64,000 nucleotides of DNA. It comes from Constrictibacter sp. MBR-5. Its GTDB lineage: Bacteria > Pseudomonadota > Alphaproteobacteria > JAJUGE01. The notes under the pieces were generated by a model. It was not told where the DNA came from and did not search any database. It saw only the letters and a program-made list of their open reading frames with translations. The DNA lies in the NCBI RefSeq assembly GCF_040549485.1, contig NZ_JBEPTK010000001.1, positions 310,001 through 374,000 of the forward strand, given 5' to 3'. Position numbers and translations under genes: made by a program. This document shows, piece after piece, positions 52,605-61,394 of the stretch (positions within the stretch are counted from its first letter, which is position 1; each line of letters starts with the position of its first letter).

Positions 52605-53627
52605 TTGGCCGTCGCGGCGAAAACTGACCACGACGCGCGGGAAGCGTCGCTAAACGCGCTGGACGCATTGCGGGCGCAACTGGACGGCGAGATGGCGAAG
52701 GTGAACGCCCTCATCGTCGAACGGATGCACAGTCCGGTCGCGCTCATCCCGCAACTCGCCGGCCACATCGTCGCGGCCGGCGGCAAACGGCTGCGCCCGA
52801 TGCTGACCCTGGCGTCGGCCCGGCTCTGCGGCTACGCGGGCGAGCACCATCTCGGGCTGGCCGCGTGCGTCGAGTTCATCCACACCGCCACGCTGCTGCA
52901 CGACGACGTCGTCGACGAGAGCGACCTCCGGCGGGGCATGCCGACCGCCAATGCGCTGTGGAGCAACCAGGCGAGCGTGCTCGTCGGCGACTTCCTGTTC
53001 AGCCGCGCCTTCCAGCTGATGGTGTCGGCACAGTCGCTGGAAGTGCTGCGGATCCTCGCCCAGGCATCGGCGACGATCGCCGAAGGCGAGATCTTCCAGC
53101 TGACCACCGCGAACCACCCCGAGACATCGGAAGCGGACTATATGGAGGTCATCCGGGGCAAGACGGCCGCGCTGTTCGCCGCCGCCACGCGGATCGGCGC
53201 CGTCATCGCCGACCGCCCCGCCGCCGACGCCGAAGCGCTCGACTCCTACGGCCTCCACCTCGGATTGGCGTTCCAGCTCGTCGACGACGTGCTGGACTAT
53301 GCCGCCCCCCAGGCGACCCTGGGCAAGACGATCGGCGACGATTTCCGCGAGGGCAAGGTCACGCTGCCGGTGATCCTCGCCTACCAGCGCGGCGACGCCG
53401 ACGAGCGCGCCTTCTGGGAGCGCACGATCACGCGGCTCGAACAGAGCGACGACGATCTGGCGCATGCGACCGCGCTGATGCGGCGGCACCGGACGATCGA
53501 GGAGACGCTCGAGCGGGCACGCGGTCACGCGGCGCAGGCGAACGCGGCCATCGGCCGTTTCCCGGCCTCTCCGATGCGCAAGATGCTGACCGACGTCGCC
53601 GACTTCTGCGTCGAACGCGCCTTCTGA
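52605..53627 (+). CDS. ispB: Polyprenyl (octaprenyl/decaprenyl) diphosphate synthase
   Basis: A 340-residue trans-prenyltransferase. The first Asp-rich motif is DDVVDESD in TATLLHDDVVDESDLRRG (about residue 98), and the second is FQLVDDVLDYAA (about 225). GGKRLRPMLTLASARLCGY is the typical IPP-binding region. It makes the side chain of ubiquinone; the chain length (often C50 in alphaproteobacteria) cannot be read. TTG 52605 has AGGA 5 nt upstream and is the best start; the upstream frame is antisense to other genes. Confidence 0.94.
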   Translation: MAVAAKTDHDAREASLNALDALRAQLDGEMAKVNALIVERMHSPVALIPQLAGHIVAAGGKRLRPMLTLASARLCGYAGEHHLGLAACVEFIHTATLLHDDVVDESDLRRGMPTANALWSNQASVLVGDFLFSRAFQLMVSAQSLEVLRILAQASATIAEGEIFQLTTANHPETSEADYMEVIRGKTAALFAAATRIGAVIADRPAADAEALDSYGLHLGLAFQLVDDVLDYAAPQATLGKTIGDDFREGKVTLPVILAYQRGDADERAFWERTITRLEQSDDDLAHATALMRRHRTIEETLERARGHAAQANAAIGRFPASPMRKMLTDVADFCVERAF

Positions 53628-53852
53628 TCCTGCCGCCGCGCCCGGCGCCTTTCGGGCCGGGCCGGCACCGGCCCTCCCGCATCCCGCTGCGCTCCCGACC
53701 GCGAGACCGGGCTTCCGATCCCGGCCCGCGCAGTTGCTTGGCCGCCTCCCTCTGCCTATTCTGCGACGCCACGCATCCTCAGAAGATGCAGGCGAAGGCG
53801 GAGCCGGACCAAATCCGGCCCGTGAAGAAAAAAACTCAGGGAGGTAAGGCTC

Positions 53853-54881
53853 ATGCGGCTTCAGCATTATTTCGCGACGGCATCATTACTTGCAGCGTGC
53901 CTCGTCGGCACAGCCGCTCATGCGGCAGAGAAAGTCTCCTGGAACTGGTCGGTGCACGGCCCGTCGCGCGCCTTCACCAAGGGCATGGAGCGGATCGCCG
54001 AGATCGCGGCGGAAAAGAGCGGCGGCGACTTCGCCATCAAGATCCACTACGCCGAAGCGGTGTCGCCGGCCAAGGAAGTCCTCGACAGCATCAAGATCGG
54101 TGCGATCGAGGGCGGGATCATGTGCATCTCCTACGCGCCCGGAAAGGCGCCGCTCAATGGCGTCCTCGACCTGCCGTTCCTGCCGTTCGGGAACCTGGAG
54201 ATCCAGAAGCAGGTCCACGAGGCCGTCTACAAGCACCCGGCGATCGCCAAGGAACTGCAGCAGTGGGACTCGATCCCGTTCTTCTCCGCGCTGCTGCCCC
54301 AGTACGAGTTCATGGGCTCCGGCAAGGCCCCCAAGGAACTGGCAGACTGGAAGGGGATGCGCGTGCGCGCCCTGGCCGGCCTGGGCGAGGCGATGAAGAC
54401 GCTCGGCGCCGTGCCGACCACCGTCCCCTCGCCCGAAATCTACACCGCGCTGGAGCGCGGCACCTTCCAGGCGGCGTCCCTGCCGTTCAGCTATGCGCAC
54501 GCGACCTACAAGCTCCAAGAGGTCTCGCGCTGGTACACCTACGGCATGGCGCCGGGCAGCATCAATTGCCCTCTCCTGCTCAGCCGCACCGCCTTCGACA
54601 AGCTGCCGGCCGCCTACAGGACGCTGCTGATCGACGCCAAGGCCGACGCCTATGCCGCGATGATCGCGGCCTACAAGGCGGCGGACGACAAGAACATCCC
54701 GATGTTCGTCGCGGCCGGCCTGGAGCGCATCACCTATGCGCCGGATGTCCGGACACAGTTCGAGGCCCGGGCCGCCAAGCCGGTGTGGGACCAATGGGTC
54801 GCCGACATGGCAAAAAGGGGCCTTCCTGGTAAAGAGGTTCTTGACGTCGTGCTGGCGGAAGCGAAGAAAGCCGGGTCGTGA
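53853..54881 (+). CDS. dctP: TRAP transporter periplasmic binding protein (DctP type)
   Basis: A 342-residue protein with a signal peptide (about 1-24, ending AAHAA) and the DctP family body: SWNWSVHGPSRAFTKGMERI (about residue 30), YAEAVSPAKEVLDSIKIGAI (about 67), the family-typical Arg-containing stretch KGMRVRALAGLGEAMKTLGA (about 165; the Arg binds the carboxylate of substrates) and VPSPEIYTALERGTFQAA. It has a GGGAGGT ribosome binding site. It captures an organic acid-like solute for the DctQ/DctM permease encoded next. The substrate is unknown. Confidence 0.94.
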   Translation: MRLQHYFATASLLAACLVGTAAHAAEKVSWNWSVHGPSRAFTKGMERIAEIAAEKSGGDFAIKIHYAEAVSPAKEVLDSIKIGAIEGGIMCISYAPGKAPLNGVLDLPFLPFGNLEIQKQVHEAVYKHPAIAKELQQWDSIPFFSALLPQYEFMGSGKAPKELADWKGMRVRALAGLGEAMKTLGAVPTTVPSPEIYTALERGTFQAASLPFSYAHATYKLQEVSRWYTYGMAPGSINCPLLLSRTAFDKLPAAYRTLLIDAKADAYAAMIAAYKAADDKNIPMFVAAGLERITYAPDVRTQFEARAAKPVWDQWVADMAKRGLPGKEVLDVVLAEAKKAGS

Positions 54882-54900
54882 TCCGGTGAACGGATCTCTC

Positions 54901-54924
54901 AGGGCCGGGGCAACACCCGGCCCT
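54901..54924 (+). terminator. Hairpin between dctP and dctQ
   Basis: AGGGCCGGG (54901-54909) and CCCGGCCCT (54916-54924) make a perfect 9-bp stem with a 6-nt loop, followed by CTTTA. Partial termination here would give more binding protein than permease, a common arrangement in TRAP and ABC operons. Confidence 0.6.
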
Positions 54925-54946
54925 CTTTACGCAAGGCAGGGAGCGA

Positions 54947-55603
54947 ATGGCATTAACCGCTGATACGCCGTCCCAAGGGGGCGGAGCGCTCGGCGCGGTG
55001 GACCGGTTCATGGCGCGCATCGAGGACGCGTTCAACATCGTCGCCGCGATGGTGATCTTCCTTCTGATGTTCTTCATGGTCGCCGAGGTCGTCGGCCGGA
55101 AGATCTTCAACGCACCGATCCCGGGCGCCATCGACTGGATCGAGGTGAGCATGGCCACGTTCGCCTTCATGGGCGCGGCCTACTGCCAGCGCCTCGGCGG
55201 CCACATCCGCATGGATCTGGTGATCTCGAACTTTCGGGGCCGTTTCCTCTGGTGCGTCGAGGCCTTGGCGACCGCTTTCGCCATGCTCTACATCTTCGTC
55301 ATCGTCCGGCGCAGCTTCATGCACTTCCTGCGCGCCTACGAGATCGGCGACAGCACGATCGACACGCAGCTGCCGGTCTGGCCGTCCAAGCTCATCGTGC
55401 CGATCGCCCTCGGCCTGCTGTTCATCCGGCTGGCGATCCAGCTGTTCGGTTACTTCCGGCTGATCGCCTATCCGACCGCCACGCCGATCGCGGTGCCGAT
55501 CATCAAGAGCGCGGCCGAACACGCGAAGGAGGAAATCGCCGAAATCATTCACGACGATGCCCCGGTCGACGACCGTCCGGGCACCGGCGCCGGCCGCCGT
55601 TAG
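54947..55603 (+). CDS. dctQ: TRAP transporter small permease (DctQ type)
   Basis: A 218-residue protein with four hydrophobic helices (about residues 33-53, 62-80, 97-120 and 140-165). GRKIFNAPIPGAIDWIEVSM (about 48) and LGGHIRMDLVI (about 82) match the DctQ pattern. The C-terminal 45 residues are a polar cytoplasmic tail longer than usual. It lies between dctP and dctM with 10 nt to the latter. Confidence 0.93.
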   Translation: MALTADTPSQGGGALGAVDRFMARIEDAFNIVAAMVIFLLMFFMVAEVVGRKIFNAPIPGAIDWIEVSMATFAFMGAAYCQRLGGHIRMDLVISNFRGRFLWCVEALATAFAMLYIFVIVRRSFMHFLRAYEIGDSTIDTQLPVWPSKLIVPIALGLLFIRLAIQLFGYFRLIAYPTATPIAVPIIKSAAEHAKEEIAEIIHDDAPVDDRPGTGAGRR

Positions 55604-55613
55604 GAGCACATCC

Positions 55614-56930
55614 ATGGACGCTTATTCGGCCGGTATTCTATCGATCATCGCGCTGGTCGGGCTCATCCTGCTCGGCGTGCGCATCGCCTACGCATCGGGC
55701 CTCGTCGGACTGATCGGCCTCGCCATCCTGCGCGGCTGGGATCCGGGCACGGGACTGGCGGGCTTCCTCGCCCATTCCGAATCCAGCCACTACACCCTTT
55801 CGGTTCTGCCGATGTTCATCCTCATCGGCTACCTCGCCTTTTACGCGGGCCTCACCCAGGGCGCCTTCTACGCGGCACGCTGCTGGCTCGGCTGGCTACC
55901 CGGCGGCCTCGCCGTGGCGACGATCTTCGCGACCGCCGGCTTCGCCGCCGTCTCCGGCGCCAGCACGGCGACCGCAGCCGTGTTCAGCCGCGTCGCCATT
56001 CCGGAGATGCTGCGCTACGGCTACGACCGCAGCATGGCCGCCGCGGTGGTCGCCGCCGGCGGTACGCTGGCATCGCTCATACCGCCCAGCGCGATCCTCG
56101 TGATCTACGGCATCATCGTCGAGCAGTCGATCGGCGCGCTGCTCCTGGCGGGCTTCATCCCCGGCGCCCTCACCGCCTTCTGCTACAGCTCGATCATCGT
56201 CCTGCGCGTGATGATCAACCCGGCGCTCGGCCCGTCGATCGAGGGCGTGAGCTGGGGCGAGCGGTTCCGCTCCCTGCAGGGCGCGTACGGCATCGTCTTC
56301 GTGATCGGCGTCATCCTGTTCGGCATCTACACCGGCGTCATGACGCCGACCGAGGTCGGCGGCGTCGGCGCCTTCATCATCTTCATCATGGCGCTCGCCA
56401 AGCGGGAGATGTCGTGGCGCAACCTCTATGACGCGCTGATGGAGACCAGCAAGCTCTCGGTGATGATCTTCACCATCATCTGGAGCATCCTGATCTACGT
56501 CCGCTTCCTGGGCTTCACCGGCCTCCCCGGCGCGTTCGCCGACTATATCGCCCACATCGAGGTTCCGCGGCTCGTCATTCTGCTGCTGATCCTGTTCGTC
56601 TACATCATCCTGGGCATGTTCATGGACGGCATCGGCATGCTGCTGCTGACGCTGCCCGTCGTGTTCCCTGCGATCGTCGCCCTGGGCTACGACCCGATCT
56701 GGTTCGGCATCATCGTCGTGAAGATGGTCGAGATCGGCCTGATCACCCCGCCGATCGGGTTGAACTGCTTCGTCGTCAACGGGGTCAGACCGGACATCCC
56801 GCTGTCGGCGGTGTTCAAGGGCGTTTGGCCGTTCGTCGTCGCGGACCTCATCTGCGTCGGCCTGCTGATCGCGTTCCCGCAGATCGTGCTCTACCTGCCG
56901 CAGCTGATGATGCAGAACGTCGCCGGCTGA
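55614..56930 (+). CDS. dctM: TRAP transporter large permease (DctM type)
   Basis: A 438-residue permease with about 12 helices. Typical stretches are FILIGYLAFYAGLTQGAFYA (about residue 70), GAVSGASTATAA-like AAVSGASTATAAVFSRVAIP (about 120), GTLASLIPPSAILVIYGIIV (about 155) and LITPPIGLNCFVVNGVRPDI (about 375). It forms the ion-coupled channel. ATG 55614 follows TAGGAG by 6 nt. A strong terminator follows the gene. Confidence 0.95.
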   Translation: MDAYSAGILSIIALVGLILLGVRIAYASGLVGLIGLAILRGWDPGTGLAGFLAHSESSHYTLSVLPMFILIGYLAFYAGLTQGAFYAARCWLGWLPGGLAVATIFATAGFAAVSGASTATAAVFSRVAIPEMLRYGYDRSMAAAVVAAGGTLASLIPPSAILVIYGIIVEQSIGALLLAGFIPGALTAFCYSSIIVLRVMINPALGPSIEGVSWGERFRSLQGAYGIVFVIGVILFGIYTGVMTPTEVGGVGAFIIFIMALAKREMSWRNLYDALMETSKLSVMIFTIIWSILIYVRFLGFTGLPGAFADYIAHIEVPRLVILLLILFVYIILGMFMDGIGMLLLTLPVVFPAIVALGYDPIWFGIIVVKMVEIGLITPPIGLNCFVVNGVRPDIPLSAVFKGVWPFVVADLICVGLLIAFPQIVLYLPQLMMQNVAG

Positions 56931-56953
56931 TCTCGCAGCGACTGCGAACGGCT

Positions 56954-56982
56954 CCGGCCGGCGTCCCCTGGACGCCGGCCGG
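56954..56982. terminator. Rho-independent terminator after dctM
   Basis: CCGGCCGGCGTCC and GGACGCCGGCCGG form a 13-bp perfect stem with a 3-nt loop (or 12 bp with a 5-nt loop), followed by TTTCGTTT. It also faces the convergent penicillin-binding protein gene and may serve both directions. Confidence 0.8.
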
Positions 56983-56999
56983 TTTCGTTTCGGGACCGC

Positions 57000-59147
57000 C
57001 TACTGGCCGACCTTCTCGAAATTGTCCCTCTTCCACTTGTCCGAATGGGCTTTCGAAGAGGACGAGGAGGACCCTCCCCCGAACCAGGATTTCGGCAGGA
57101 AGGACGGCGCCCATCCCTTGTCCTGGCGCTGCGGCTCGGCCGCCGCGACCGGCTGCGACGGCGCCGGCCTGGGCGGCACCTGGCCGACGCCGGGGATCGG
57201 CTGCTTCGGCAGGCCCTTGTTCGCCGCCAGCATGAAGTCGTGCCAGATGCGCGCCGGAACGCCGCCGCCGGTCACGCCGCGCATCGGGCTGTTGTCGTCG
57301 TTACCGGTCCAGACGCCGGCGACGAGCTGGGCCGTAAAGCCCACGAACAGGGCGTCGCGGGAGTCCTGGGTGGTGCCCGTCTTGCCGGCCGCCGGCCTGT
57401 CGAGGCGCGCTGCCTTGCCGGTCCCCCATTCGACGGCGGCGGCCAGCATGTCGTTCACCGACGCGACGGCATCGGCGTCCACGACGCGCACTTCGCCGTC
57501 GCCGGCCCGGCGGTAGAGGATGTTGCCCTGGCGGTCCGTGATCTCGCGCACCGCATGCGGCCAGACGGCGAGGCCCTTGTTCGCCATCGTCGCATAGGCG
57601 CCGGTGAGCTCCATGAGCGTCACCTCGCTGGTCCCCAGCGCGATGCTGAGGTCGCGGCGCAGGTCCGAACCCACGCCGAGCCGCTCGGCCGCTTCGATGA
57701 CCTTCGCCGGCCCGACCCGGTCGGCCAGCTGCACGGCGACGGAGTTCAGCGATCGTGCCGCCGCCTCGCGCACCGTGACGTCGCCATAATAGCGGTCGCC
57801 GTAGTTGCCCGGGCTCCAGTCGCCGATCGAGATCGGCCCGTCCGTGTAGCGGTCGTCCGGGTGGATGCCCGCTTCGGCGGCCGCCAGGAAGACGAAGAGC
57901 TTGAAGGCCGACCCCGGCTGGCGCAGCGCCTGGGTGGCACGGTTGAACTGGCTCTCGGCATAGTCCCGGCCGCCGACGAGGGCGCGCACCGAGCCGCCCG
58001 GCGTCATCGCGACGATGGCGCCCTGCTCCGGCTGCCCCGGCTTGCGGGTGAGGCCCTTGCGCAACGCGTCGAAGGCCGCCTGCTGCATGGCTGGGTCGAG
58101 CGTCGTCTTGACCAGCAGGTCGCGGTCGATGAACCCCAGATGCGCCTGGACCTCGTCCGTCACCATGTCGGCGAAATAGCGTAGCCCCTCGTCCCCGTCG
58201 CCCGGCGGCGTGACCACGGTGACGGTGTCGCGGCGCGCGGCGTCCGCCTGCTTCTGGGTGATGTAGCCCTCGTCGACCATCAGCGACAGCACGAGGCGCG
58301 CGCGCTCGGCCGCGAGGTCGGGATTGCGCGTCGGCGCGAGGCGCGACGGCGCCTTGGGCAGGCCGGCCAGCACCGCCGCCTCCCACAGGCCGATCTCCGC
58401 CGCAGGCTTACCGAAATAGCGGCGCGCGGCGGCGTCGATACCGTAGGCGCCGGCGCCCAGATAGACCCGGTTGAGGTAGAGTTCGAGGATGTCGTCCTTG
58501 TCGTATTTGCGCTCCAGCCAGAGTGCCAGCAGGGCCTCGCGCAGCTTCCGGGTCAGCGTCCGCTCCGGCGTCAGGAACAGGTTCTTCGCCAGCTGCTGGG
58601 TGATCGTGCTGCCGCCCTGGACGAAGGCGCCCGCGGTCACGTTCACATAGATCGCCCGGGCGAAGCCGCGCGGGTCGAGGCCGCCATGGTCGTAGAAGCG
58701 CCGGTCTTCGACCGCGACCAGTGCCTGCGGCACGAAGGCCGGCAGCGCGTCGACGTCGACCGCCGCCCCATAGAGCTCGCCCAACCCGACCAGATAGCTG
58801 TCGTCCTTGCTCAGCAGCGTCATGCTGGGCTTGCGGTCGGCGGTGCCGGCGGTCTCGATTCCGGGCAGGTCCCAGGCGAGCCATGCCAGCCCGGCGATCA
58901 GCAGAACCATTCCCCAGGCGCCGACGATCAGGCCGATGCGCAGCAGCGGCCCCCAGCCGCGGCGGCGGCCGCCGCCCTTCGCCGGCCGCTTTCCCCGCTT
59001 GGCGCCGGCAGATCCCATGCTGCGCCACGATGGCGGATCGCCGGCCGTCCCGAGACGCGGTGCCCCTCCCGTCGCGGCGGCGGCCGGACGGCGGCCCCCT
59101 GCCCTCGGTCCCTTCGGCGGATGCGGCGGGGTCGGTTTACGACTCAT
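57000..59147 (-). CDS. Class A penicillin-binding protein (PBP1A-like, GT51 + transpeptidase)
   Basis: A 715-residue bifunctional peptidoglycan synthase. The N-terminal 65 residues are Pro/Gly/Arg-rich and cytoplasmic, followed by one membrane helix (about 70-92). The GT51 domain shows VEDRRFYDHGGLDPRGFARA (catalytic Glu about 149) and GGSTITQQLAKNLFLTPERT. The transpeptidase has SxxK in QPGSAFKLFVFLA (Ser about 412), the SLNS stretch (about 470) and KTGTTQDSRDALF (about 589). The C-terminal tail is Ser-rich and polar. It makes septal or sidewall peptidoglycan in the periplasm. Confidence 0.94.
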   Translation of the reverse strand: MSRKPTPPHPPKGPRAGGRRPAAAATGGAPRLGTAGDPPSWRSMGSAGAKRGKRPAKGGGRRRGWGPLLRIGLIVGAWGMVLLIAGLAWLAWDLPGIETAGTADRKPSMTLLSKDDSYLVGLGELYGAAVDVDALPAFVPQALVAVEDRRFYDHGGLDPRGFARAIYVNVTAGAFVQGGSTITQQLAKNLFLTPERTLTRKLREALLALWLERKYDKDDILELYLNRVYLGAGAYGIDAAARRYFGKPAAEIGLWEAAVLAGLPKAPSRLAPTRNPDLAAERARLVLSLMVDEGYITQKQADAARRDTVTVVTPPGDGDEGLRYFADMVTDEVQAHLGFIDRDLLVKTTLDPAMQQAAFDALRKGLTRKPGQPEQGAIVAMTPGGSVRALVGGRDYAESQFNRATQALRQPGSAFKLFVFLAAAEAGIHPDDRYTDGPISIGDWSPGNYGDRYYGDVTVREAAARSLNSVAVQLADRVGPAKVIEAAERLGVGSDLRRDLSIALGTSEVTLMELTGAYATMANKGLAVWPHAVREITDRQGNILYRRAGDGEVRVVDADAVASVNDMLAAAVEWGTGKAARLDRPAAGKTGTTQDSRDALFVGFTAQLVAGVWTGNDDNSPMRGVTGGGVPARIWHDFMLAANKGLPKQPIPGVGQVPPRPAPSQPVAAAEPQRQDKGWAPSFLPKSWFGGGSSSSSSKAHSDKWKRDNFEKVGQ

Positions 59148-59387
59148 CGACGGGCTTTCGGCAAGGAGGCATCGGCGCGGCCGTTCGCGGGCCGCCGGTG
59201 ACGATTGCTGCTAAGGGGCTGCCGGGACGGAATTGCGGCGTGGCCACGGCTTCTTTCGGATGTCGACGGAACGGCGCGGGCTGTGACCCTGTGACAACGC
59301 TCGCGCGGCCCAGCCGGTCCCTCGTACCGCTCTTTCCCGCCTGGCCTCTTCGGCGAAGACCGCCCGGATGCCGCTTCGGGCGATCCG

Positions 59388-60497
59388 CTACGCGGCCATG
59401 GCGTCGACCAGCAGCGCCTCGACCGCCGCCAGATCGACGTCGCGTGCGACGAACGACCGGCCGATGCCGCGCGCCAGGATGAAGGTCACGCGGCCGCCGC
59501 GGGCCTTCTTGTCCTTCTGCATCCGTCGCAGCAGCGCCTCGACACTGTGACCCGCCGGCGGCCGTACCGGCAGGCCGACGGATTCCAGGTGGCGGCGGAC
59601 CCGCACGGCATCCTGTCCGGAACAGAGGCCGAGGCGCACCGACATGTCGAACGCCAGGACCATGCCCAGCGACACGGCCTCGCCGTGCAGCAGGTCGCCG
59701 CCATAGCCCGCCTCGGCCTCGAAGGCGTGGCCGAAGGTGTGTCCGAGGTTGAGGAGCTGCCGGTCGCCGGTCTCGTGTTCGTCGCGCGCGACGATGGCGG
59801 CCTTGGCGCGGCAGCTGGTCACGACCGCCCGGCGCATCGCGGCCGGATCGCAGTCGACGACCGCCGGGCCGTTGGTCTCCAGCCATTCGAAGAAAGCGGG
59901 GTCGTCGATCAGCCCGTATTTCACCACCTCGGCATACCCCGCCAGCCGCTCCCGCCGCGGCAGGGTCGACAGGACGCCGGTGTCGGCGAGCACCAGGCCC
60001 GGCTGGTAGAAGGTCCCGATCAGGTTCTTGCCGTGCCGCGTGTTGATGCCGGTCTTGCCGCCGACCGAGCTGTCGACCTGCGACAGCAGCGTGGTCGGCA
60101 CCTGGATGAAGCCGATGCCGCGCAGCACGATGCTGGCCGCGAAGCCGGCGAGGTCGCCGACGACGCCGCCGCCCAGCGCGATCACCGTCGAATCGCGGTC
60201 GATGCCGGCATCCAGGATCGCGTCGAGCACGCCGCTCAGCCGGTCGAATGCCTTCGTCGCCTCGCCCGGCGGTACCACGACGCTGTCGCAGCGGATGCCC
60301 GCCGCCTCCAGGCTGGCCTGCAGCGGTGCCAGGTGGAAGCGCGCCACCGTCTCGTCGGTCACGACGATGGCGCGCGGCCGGCGCAGCCGCGGCGCAATCA
60401 GCGGACCGGCGCCCTCGATCAGGCCCGCACCGACGAGGATGTCGTAGCTGCGGTCGCCGAGTTCGACCCGTACCGTCTCGACCGGATGGACGCTCAT
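59388..60497 (-). CDS. aroB: 3-dehydroquinate synthase
   Basis: A 369-residue enzyme for step 2 of the shikimate pathway, converting DAHP to 3-dehydroquinate with NAD and a metal ion. Motifs are [20 protein letters not shown] (about residue 100), [20 protein letters not shown] (about 130), [11 protein letters not shown] (about 185, metal Glu) and [20 protein letters not shown] (about 258, metal His). The start ATG 60497 overlaps the aroK stop in ATGA. Its end includes [20 protein letters not shown], typical of AroB. Confidence 0.96.
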   Translation of the reverse strand: MSVHPVETVRVELGDRSYDILVGAGLIEGAGPLIAPRLRRPRAIVVTDETVARFHLAPLQASLEAAGIRCDSVVVPPGEATKAFDRLSGVLDAILDAGIDRDSTVIALGGGVVGDLAGFAASIVLRGIGFIQVPTTLLSQVDSSVGGKTGINTRHGKNLIGTFYQPGLVLADTGVLSTLPRRERLAGYAEVVKYGLIDDPAFFEWLETNGPAVVDCDPAAMRRAVVTSCRAKAAIVARDEHETGDRQLLNLGHTFGHAFEAEAGYGGDLLHGEAVSLGMVLAFDMSVRLGLCSGQDAVRVRRHLESVGLPVRPPAGHSVEALLRRMQKDKKARGGRVTFILARGIGRSFVARDVDLAAVEALLVDAMAA

Positions 60498-61063
60498 GAA
60501 GCCTCTCGCAAGGGCGCGACCGGGTGGCCGCACCAGGTTTCCAACGCGGCGATCACGCGCGCCGCGGTCGCATCGGGCGGGCCGTCGATGCAGTCCACCG
60601 CGACATCCGCCTGGGCATAGATGGGCCCCCGCTCGGCCATCAGACGCTCGACTGTGCCGCGCGGGTCCGCGGTCTTCAGGAGCGGCCGGTTGCTGCGCTT
60701 GCCGACGCGCCGCATGATCAGGTCGAGGTCGGCGCGGAGCCATACCGAGATGCCGTGCGCGCGGATACTGGCACGCGTCTGCTCGTCGTTGAAGGCGCCC
60801 CCGCCTGCGGCAATGACGCACACCGGCCCCGCCAGCAGCCGGGCGATGACGCGGCGCTCGCCGTCGCGGAAGGCGGCCTCGCCATGGCGCGCGAAGATCT
60901 CCTCGATCGTGCAGCCGGCCGCCGCCTCGATCTCGACGTCGGCATCGACGAAGGGCACGGCCAGCTTCGCCGCGAGCCGCCGGCCCACGGTCGTCTTTCC
61001 CACGCCCATCATGCCGACGAGAACGACGGTCTTGGGAAGGCTGGGGGTGGAACGCTCGGTCAC
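60494..61063 (-). CDS. aroK: Shikimate kinase
   Basis: A 189-residue kinase that phosphorylates shikimate at the 3-position. The Walker A motif is [15 protein letters not shown] (about residues 17-31), the shikimate-binding stretch is [20 protein letters not shown] (Asp about 39), and AGGGAF (about 85) and RSNRPLL (about 123) complete the family pattern. It is co-transcribed with aroB and divergent from the small-protein/xerD operon, a common alphaproteobacterial arrangement. Confidence 0.95.
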   Translation of the reverse strand: MTERSTPSLPKTVVLVGMMGVGKTTVGRRLAAKLAVPFVDADVEIEAAAGCTIEEIFARHGEAAFRDGERRVIARLLAGPVCVIAAGGGAFNDEQTRASIRAHGISVWLRADLDLIMRRVGKRSNRPLLKTADPRGTVERLMAERGPIYAQADVAVDCIDGPPDATAARVIAALETWCGHPVAPLREAS

Positions 61064-61119
61064 GTCAACGCCCGCCGTCCGGCCGGTAAACCCGTGCCGG
61101 GAATGCGCGGCACCGGTCG

Positions 61120-61147
61120 TTGAACATACGTTTCCACCTCATATAAA
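61120..61147 (+). promoter_or_regulatory. Candidate sigma-70-type promoter
   Basis: TTGAAC (61120-61125) and TATAAA (61142-61147) are separated by 16 nt in an AT-richer divergent region between aroK and the 46-aa gene. It would drive the plus-strand operon towards xerD. Confidence 0.4.
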
Positions 61148-61253
61148 CTCGCGGCCTCTGCTAGGAGTGGGACTGTAGCACAATACATCCCGTTGGGAAT
61201 CCGAGGGGCCGGGCGAAACGGCACGCGGTGTCCGCCTGCGCTAGCGAGAAGGT

Positions 61254-61394
61254 ATGAGCATTTTTTCCCGCGTCATCATGATCGCCGTGGCGGCCGGGCT
61301 GGTCGCCGGAACGATATTCCTCGCCACATGGGATATCCCGCCGCCCACCCGCCAGATCGAGAAAGACATCCCGGATGAGCGTTTCCCGCGCTGA
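61254..61394 (+). CDS. Small membrane peptide (46 aa) overlapping the next gene
   Basis: ATG 61254, preceded by GAGAAGG, opens a 46-residue frame: MSIFSRVIMIAVAAGLVAGT is a membrane helix, then WDIPPPTRQIEKDIPDERFP. The ending is typical of small conserved alphaproteobacterial proteins next to the aro/xerD region. It overlaps the start of the next gene by 20 nt in another frame, which suggests coupled translation. Confidence 0.65.
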   Translation: MSIFSRVIMIAVAAGLVAGTIFLATWDIPPPTRQIEKDIPDERFPR